From Nipponacmea schrenckii (lineage: Eukaryota; Mollusca; Gastropoda; Lottiidae), in the NCBI GenBank assembly GCA_030562195.1, contig JAUJPP010000007.1, positions 30,129,769-30,193,768 of the forward strand: a DNA stretch of 64,000 nucleotides. Reading direction: 5' to 3'. Under the pieces are notes generated by a model. That model saw only the letters and a list, made by a program, of their open reading frames with translations, did not search any database and was not told where the DNA came from. Positions within the stretch are counted from its first letter, which is position 1. Every line of letters begins with the position of its first letter. This document shows, piece by piece, positions 58,505 through 64,000 of this stretch. The translations under genes were made by a program, and so were the position numbers.

Positions 58505-59150
58505 CACGTCGTGTCCCTATTACTGTGACCATATTACCCTGTGCTCGTATTACTGCGACCATATTACCCTGTGCCCGTATTACTGTGACCATATTACCAT
58601 GTGCCCGTATTATTGTGACCACATTACCATGTGCCCGTATTACTGTGACCGTATTACCCTGTGCCCCTATTAGTGTGACCATATTACTCTGTACCCCTAT
58701 TACTGTGACCATATTACCATGTGCCCGTATTATTGTGACCATATTACCATGTGCCCGTATTACTGTGACCATATTACCCTGTGCCCGTATTACTGTGACA
58801 ATATTACCCTGTGCCCGTAATACTGTGACAATATTACCATGTGCCCGTATTACTGTGACTATATTACCCTGTGCCCGTATTACTGTGACTATATTACCCT
58901 GTGCCTATATTACTATGACCATATTACCCTGTGCCCGTATTACTGTGACCATATTACCATGTGCCCGTATTACTGTGACCATATTACCCTGTGCCCGTAT
59001 TACTGTGACCATATTACCCTGTGCCTATATTACTATGACCATATTACCCCGTGCCCATATTACTGTGACCATATTACCATGAGCCCGTATAATTGTGACC
59101 ATATTACCATGTGCCCGTATTACCCTGTGCCCGTATTACTATGACCATAC
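58505..59150. repeat. 30-bp minisatellite (ATTACTGTGACCATATTACC...)
   Basis: About 21 near-perfect units of ATTACTGTGACCATATTACC plus CTGTGCCCGT, with a fixed 30-base period. Variants such as CATGTGCCC, CTGTACCCC and TATATTACTATGACC recur at intervals, which hints at block duplication of several units. Long open frames on both strands follow from the period being divisible by three; composition does not suggest a protein. Confidence 0.93.
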
Positions 59151-60045
59151 TGTGAGTGGCCATGATACTGCGCATTAAAACTTAATCTATTTTTTCATAG
59201 GGTTATAAGGAAATGAAGTCCATGAAAGATTGAGGATTACTCCCACAAACGACTAATTTTACAAAGTAAACAGGATAAACCTGTGTCTTACAGCCTTTGC
59301 TTTATAAAATCTCATTATTATTCATTTGTTTATCTGAGAATATGAAGAACTGATATAATGATATGATGGAAGGACATATCTTATAAAGTCATACTGCATC
59401 TAACAAATGGTCGATATGAGCATATATTCATCAGTAAACTTACCTGATGTCATAAAGTAACAGAATCCCCCAAAAAATTAAAATAAACTAATTTATTAAG
59501 CGTTTTTCAATAATCACTTGCATTTTAAGATATTTAAGAAGTATCTTTGTATTCAGCAGATAATATAAAAAATTCTGCTATAATTGTCTAAGTTCAAAAT
59601 TTTTAAATTTGATGTTCATTCTAAAGACGCAGTATCCCTTTAACACTGATACTTTTTCAGAGAGAAAAACAACCATTCATTTCTTAAGGAGGATAACAAC
59701 TTAAGATACTCAATGATCCTGTCTACCAGCTGGTCCTAAGCCAAACCTCTTGGTATTGATCTTTTCTGGATTATTCTACCAATTTACAGCTGGATTGACA
59801 GAGGGTGCAGTATTCATAGTTCACAGATTATCACTAACCAAAATTTTTCGAAATATAAGGGAAATCATATGGAAGAAGTTAATATACCAATGGCAAAAAA
59901 ATAAATAAAAATTCTTATTTTCCTTTAAACTGATTTTCTACACCTACACATAAATTGGCTGGAAAATAACAACCTTATCGATTGAACTACTTATCACTAA
60001 ACAATGCCATTTAATGAATAACTGTTAAGAGAAATATATGAAATT
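59151..60045. other. Spacer downstream of PDCD11, with a MITE relic
   Basis: About 59410-59643 is a diverged relative of the TTAA MITE: CATCAGTAAACTTACCTGAT, AAGCGTTTTTCAATAATCA and a right end CTAAAGACGCAGTATCCCTT match its blocks. The left end is eroded. Otherwise no gene. Confidence 0.5.
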
Positions 60046-60051
60046 TTTATT
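60046..60051 (-). terminator. Candidate polyadenylation signal of PDCD11
   Basis: AATAAA on the minus strand, 43 bases past the stop codon (60094-60096). Plausible position for a short 3' UTR. Confidence 0.5.
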
Positions 60052-60093
60052 TCATGTTTTGAATTGTACATTCATTTTAACAAAATTAAATGC

Positions 60094-63000
60094 TTATTCA
60101 TCTTCATAATACCCCTTAGTTTCCACATATTTCAATGCCTTTTCTTTGATAGCTGCTACTCTATCTGGGCTACCATATTTATTTTCAAAGTCTAAATATT
60201 TCTTAAAAATAAATTTCATCCTTTTTGCATTCATCTTTAACGACAAAACTCTTTCAAACAGTTTTCTGAAAAAGAAAAAAAATCCATCTAATTTTCACTT
60301 ATGAATTATGAACCAATAAAAGTGCAAAGACATAAAAAAAAAATTCATACTGACAATTATATGAGCACTCAGACATTGTTGACAGATAGGAGATAAAAAC
60401 TGGAACGAGATAAGACATCTGCTAGCTAGCCTGAGTGACCGCAGTTCAAAATATACTTTTTAAGTTTTCCAAGGAGAATCTCAATCTCTATTAGTGAGTT
60501 AACATTCATGTAACTGACTGTAAAAACATTTTACGCATTGCCAGTATGTAACTCCTATGTGGTACCGGTACACTTTTAGAACAGCAAGGGGAGGTAATAA
60601 CTTAAGACAACAATAAATTAATACTAACCTTGTACCATCTAAATCACCCAATATTCTAATCATATCAATATACACTGACCATAAATCTAATCTTTTGGGA
60701 TAATTAGTTACTAAATTTTCATACATGGTGCGACCTCTCTCACCATCACCAAATTTTATCTCCATTTGTGCTACTTTACTTATCATTTCAATATCTGTGG
60801 AATAAAACATAGAAATATTAAAATACATGTTGTTACTCCAACATTTCGTTTGTCCAGAGCCAACACAATTAAAAAAGTAAATGACTGTTACAATAAGCAT
60901 TTACATTATATAAGCATTTACTTTTTATTAATTTGGTTGGTTTTGGACTCCCTGAAGAAGTGTGTGTTTTTATACACTCGAAACATTGGAGAAATAAATT
61001 GTTTATTTTGACAGAAGCTTTATTTAAGGCCTCATAGATTCATCCTGTCAAAGCATCATAGTTTTTTACAACTGAGATCACCATTAATCACTTTTAGATT
61101 GCTTTTGTTTAACTCTCATTTTTATTTGGAATTTACAGATTATAATGTGGGCGTTTACAAACGGGACATATACAGAATGTTCAGCTGCATGGCTATTGTC
61201 TCATTAGGTATAATTCCTAGTCAGTGTTACAGGGGCAAATGAGGCAAGGGCATCACTTTAGAATGAAAGATGAAATCTTTGATTTAAATTATGTTTGTCA
61301 ACTTATTTACTTACGTTCCTTCTTTTCCAAACATTTAAAACATCTCTGTAACAATTTCCTACCGTTATCCAAACGATTATTACGGAAGCAAAACTGGACA
61401 TAATTTAACCAGATCTGTTTTTCACCACTATATTTTTTAACTAAAATTTCATAAAGTTCTTCAGCTTCCTATAAAAACAAAAGTGGAATGTGACACAGCA
61501 GTTTGTTTGACATTGTAGGATGAATTGCTGTTTAATTCCTTTGTAAAGCAATATATATTTAACGTTCAATGCCCACAATAAAACAAAAAGTTACCTCAAA
61601 TTTTTCAGAGCGGACATAAATACTGATCATTCGCTCATGTATTTTCTTAAAATCACAACATTTTTTAGCTCGTTCAAATAATTCTTCTAGCTGATCTGAT
61701 GTACCATACATATTCTCCAGATTTAAATATGCAACCCAAATATTGAGTTTTTCTTGTTCATCTCTACAATTATTTTTTAAGTTTAAAGTTCAAATTTACA
61801 ACCCTTGTCTCATAAATCCTTTGCTATACAATTTTGCATAATTCAAATACAAATATTTGGCAAAATGTAATTTTCAATATTTTCAAAATGTGTTTTACAT
61901 AACATGGCAAATATATTCTAAATAAGACAGAAATAACTATATTTTACAAGGATAACAATAATAAAATGAGATTCCAAATCAGGGCACAACAGGATTCTCA
62001 GTCACTCGATCCTTTGCCTTAAAATAACATAATCATTTTAAACGAAAAATATCTGACCCTACCTAAAGCTGATAGTATTTAAAGCTCTTTCTGCTACAGC
62101 TCTAGCTTTATCTATTTCAGTACATTCTAGATGGTACGCCATATAACGTGTCCACACTAGAGAGCTGTCTGGTGACTGTAGAACTAGACGATCAAAATCA
62201 TCAGCTGTTTCTAATTCTTCTTTACCTTCCAGTCTTTTTTTTTCATACTGTTAAATACATTACATGAACAATTTGTTAAACTCTGTTTTGTAAACTGGAT
62301 TCATCAGATTTGTCATTAAAATCAAGAAAAGAGACAATCAAACTACATCATTCTGTATCATTTATTTGTAATTTAAAAATGCTCTTAAAATATTCAACTT
62401 AAAGAAAGAAAATTACCTCATAGATTTTTTTTTCTTCGGCAATTTTCTCCAGTCTGATGTCAGCTCGACTTTTTTCAACTTTCTAAAAATAAAATTATAC
62501 CACAAATCAAATCAACCACATGCAAAAAAAAAAAACAAAATGTAAAGGGGTTGTCAGTTTACCAGGGTTTATCTCCTATGTATTAACAAGTGGTTGCCTA
62601 GCAAGATACGCCCACTTTAAAATATATTTTCTGTTTTAACACAGGCAGAAACTCTAAGATTATTTAGGTCTAATCCAAGTTCTCGTCAATATAAATGTTC
62701 ACACCAAATTTCATTAAAATCAGATGAAAACTGTGTTGTCTATCACAATCACAAGCCGCGTTTTGTCAAGTCAAGTGCAATAACTTAAAAACATTATATC
62801 GAAATGTTAATTTCGAACTTGACCAAGATGACATCAACTTCAATGATCACACCAAATTTCATTCCAATCAGATGAAAACTGTTGTCTCTATCGTGTTCAC
62901 AAGTCTATTTTGACGCAATTTGACTTAGTCAAGGCCAATAACTCAAAAAACGTTCACCCAAAAATCGTCACGATCAAACTTGTACAAGATTTCATCAATA

Positions 63001-63684
63001 CAAATGATCACAGCAAGTTTCATTCAAATCAAATGGAAATTGTGATCTCTATCATGGTCACAAGCCAATTTTGAGGCGTTTTGACTAAGTCAAGTGCAAT
63101 AACTCAAAAACCATTAATCGAAAAATTGCCAATTTCGAACTTGTCCAAGATCTCATCCATATAGATTATCACAGCAAGTTTCATTTAAATCCGATGAAAA
63201 CTGTAGTCTCTATCGCCTTCACAAGCCAATTTTGACGCGTTTTTACTAAGTCAAGTGCAATAACTCAAAAAACGTTCATTGAAAAATTGCCAATTTCGAA
63301 CTTGTCCGAGTTCTCATCAATATAAATGATCACAGCAAGTTTCATTCAAATCCGACAAAAACTGTAGCCTCTATTGCGTTCACAAGCAATTGTGGACGGA
63401 CGGACCGACGGACCGACAGGGGTGACGACAATATACGACCACATTATAATGTGGGCGTATAAAAAGTGATTTGGCCTTGACTTTTCAAATATGCTAGTTT
63501 ACAGGGGATGCAAGTTTATAGAGGATGCAGTTTGGAGGGGTTTCACTGTACTCACCTTGTCTGGTTCATTATCAGATTCATCACTACTACTATCTTGGTC
63601 TTTGTGAGTACTACTAGTAGGTAATGCAAACTCATCATCCCAACTAAAACCACTGGATACTTTTAATCTGGGTAATTCCGATTT
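60094..63684 (-). CDS. PDCD11: PDCD11 / RRP5 homolog, C-terminal HAT-repeat part (partial)
   Basis: Seven exons on the minus strand, all GT-AG and in phase: 63684-63556, 62482-62417, 62247-62063, 61763-61595, 61468-61315, 60794-60629, 60265-60094 (stop). They give 346 residues. Order: an acidic, Ser-rich linker beginning [19 protein letters not shown], a Lys/Glu-rich coiled stretch ([17 protein letters not shown]), then HAT/TPR-like repeats with [66 protein letters not shown] and [14 protein letters not shown], ending KGYYEDE. This matches the C-terminus of vertebrate PDCD11 closely. The family protein is a nucleolar SSU processome component needed for pre-rRNA cleavage, and the HAT region serves 18S maturation. 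The N-terminal S1 domains (about 1500 residues in the human protein) lie beyond the right edge. No breaks are seen. Confidence 0.94.
60930..61020. repeat. Possible Penelope-like or other retroelement 3' hairpin fragment
   Basis: CTCCCTGAAGAAGTGTGTG followed by TACACTCGAAACATTGG, a hairpin-plus-CGAAAC arrangement often found at the ends of Penelope-like and some LINE elements. It lies in a PDCD11 intron. Family assignment is from memory of the pattern only. Confidence 0.3.
62609..63457. mobile_element. TA-flanked MITE with internal 161-bp tandem repeats in a PDCD11 intron
   Basis: The left end CGCCCACTTTAAAAT and right end ATTATAATGTGGGCG are inverted repeats with few mismatches, and TA lies outside each (62607-62608, 63458-63459), as for Tc1/mariner-like elements. 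The interior consists of about five units with a 161-base period (CACAGCAAGTTTCATT at about 63009, 63170 and 63331; related CACACCAAATTTCATT at about 62700 and 62848), ending in a GGACGGACCGAC run. A second right-end-like sequence (ATTATAATGTGGGCG) lies near 61140. Confidence 0.7.
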
Positions 63685-64000
63685 CTACAATGGCAAAATT
63701 TCATTAAAAAATGTTAGTACATGTATATATCATGCCACATGGAAATTATTCACCTATATATGGACTTCAAAACTTATAAACCAAGCCATAAAGCGACATA
63801 GAGAGTTCTAAAAGCTGAGTAGACCTGGCAGAAAAACAGGGTTCGATGTTTGAAAGTTAACCATGCATGCTGTTTATTAAACTAAAAACATCTTATATTG
63901 TATCTTTTCAATAAATTCACTTTGTAAAAATAAATAAATTTTAGCCGACAGTTATATGTAATTTGATAAGAGTAGTAAAAATATAACTGCTTCTTATAAA

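Noticed and set aside
58497..59144. Long repetitive open frames on both strands
   Set aside because: Also products of a 30-bp repeat; the frames overlap on both strands and have no start context or splice structure.
58505..59150. CRISPR-like array
   Set aside because: Units are contiguous with no unique spacers, and the sequence is clearly animal nuclear DNA.
60499..60900. Single-exon 133-residue reading of the PDCD11 exon
   Set aside because: Only residues from 60794 to 60629 belong to the gene; the ends of this frame run into introns on both sides.

Overview
The window is eukaryotic, metazoan nuclear DNA: genes are split by short GT-AG introns, the sequence is AT-rich, TTAGGG-type telomere-like motifs occur in a satellite, and non-LTR retrotransposons and small DNA transposons are abundant. 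The gene set (a secreted digestive-type carboxypeptidase, a neuropeptide-type GPCR, the ribosome-biogenesis protein PDCD11/RRP5) and the repeat style point to a lophotrochozoan, most likely a mollusc. The species assignment is inference, not proof.

Layout. 1-2970 is intergenic. 2971-8596 (+) is a complete 11-exon M14A metallocarboxypeptidase gene (460 aa) with signal peptide, activation propeptide, RSKR processing site, all catalytic landmarks and an unusual aromatic tail. 8800-22909 is a repeat block: a decayed Tx1/L1-like LINE (minus strand), a satellite array of about 450-476 bp monomers carrying telomere-like motifs and a tRNA-like pol III promoter, a second decayed LINE containing a 2.39 kb tandem duplication and an error-like smeared stretch, a 500-base N gap, and a second, exactly periodic satellite array ending in a T29 run. 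23203-23668 is a MITE with a TTAA target. 24780-30706 is a 5.9 kb element with 12-bp terminal inverted repeats and an 8-bp target duplication; it encloses remains of a THAP-domain gene and a nested 17-bp inverted-repeat pair.

30707-46030 has no gene I can support. It holds small transposons, a SINE, a 25-26 bp minisatellite interrupted by a palindrome-rich MITE, and a mariner transposase scrap. 46049-47488 (+) is a rhodopsin-class GPCR (479 aa) whose C-terminal tail can be exchanged by splicing to an exon at 47718-47819. 49420-50880 and 58505-59150 are 30-bp-period minisatellites. 51823-53631 is a hAT-like element with a second copy of the TTAA MITE inside it. 60094-63684 (-) is the C-terminal part (7 exons, 346 aa) of PDCD11/RRP5, which runs off the right edge; its largest intron holds a TA-flanked MITE with internal 161-bp tandem repeats.

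The three host genes are functionally unrelated: extracellular protein digestion, cell signalling and nucleolar rRNA processing. Nothing suggests a gene cluster. The most noteworthy items are the GPCR's alternative tail with codon-level evidence of selection, the satellite that combines telomere-like and tRNA-like parts with LINEs joined to it, and the THAP-containing transposon.
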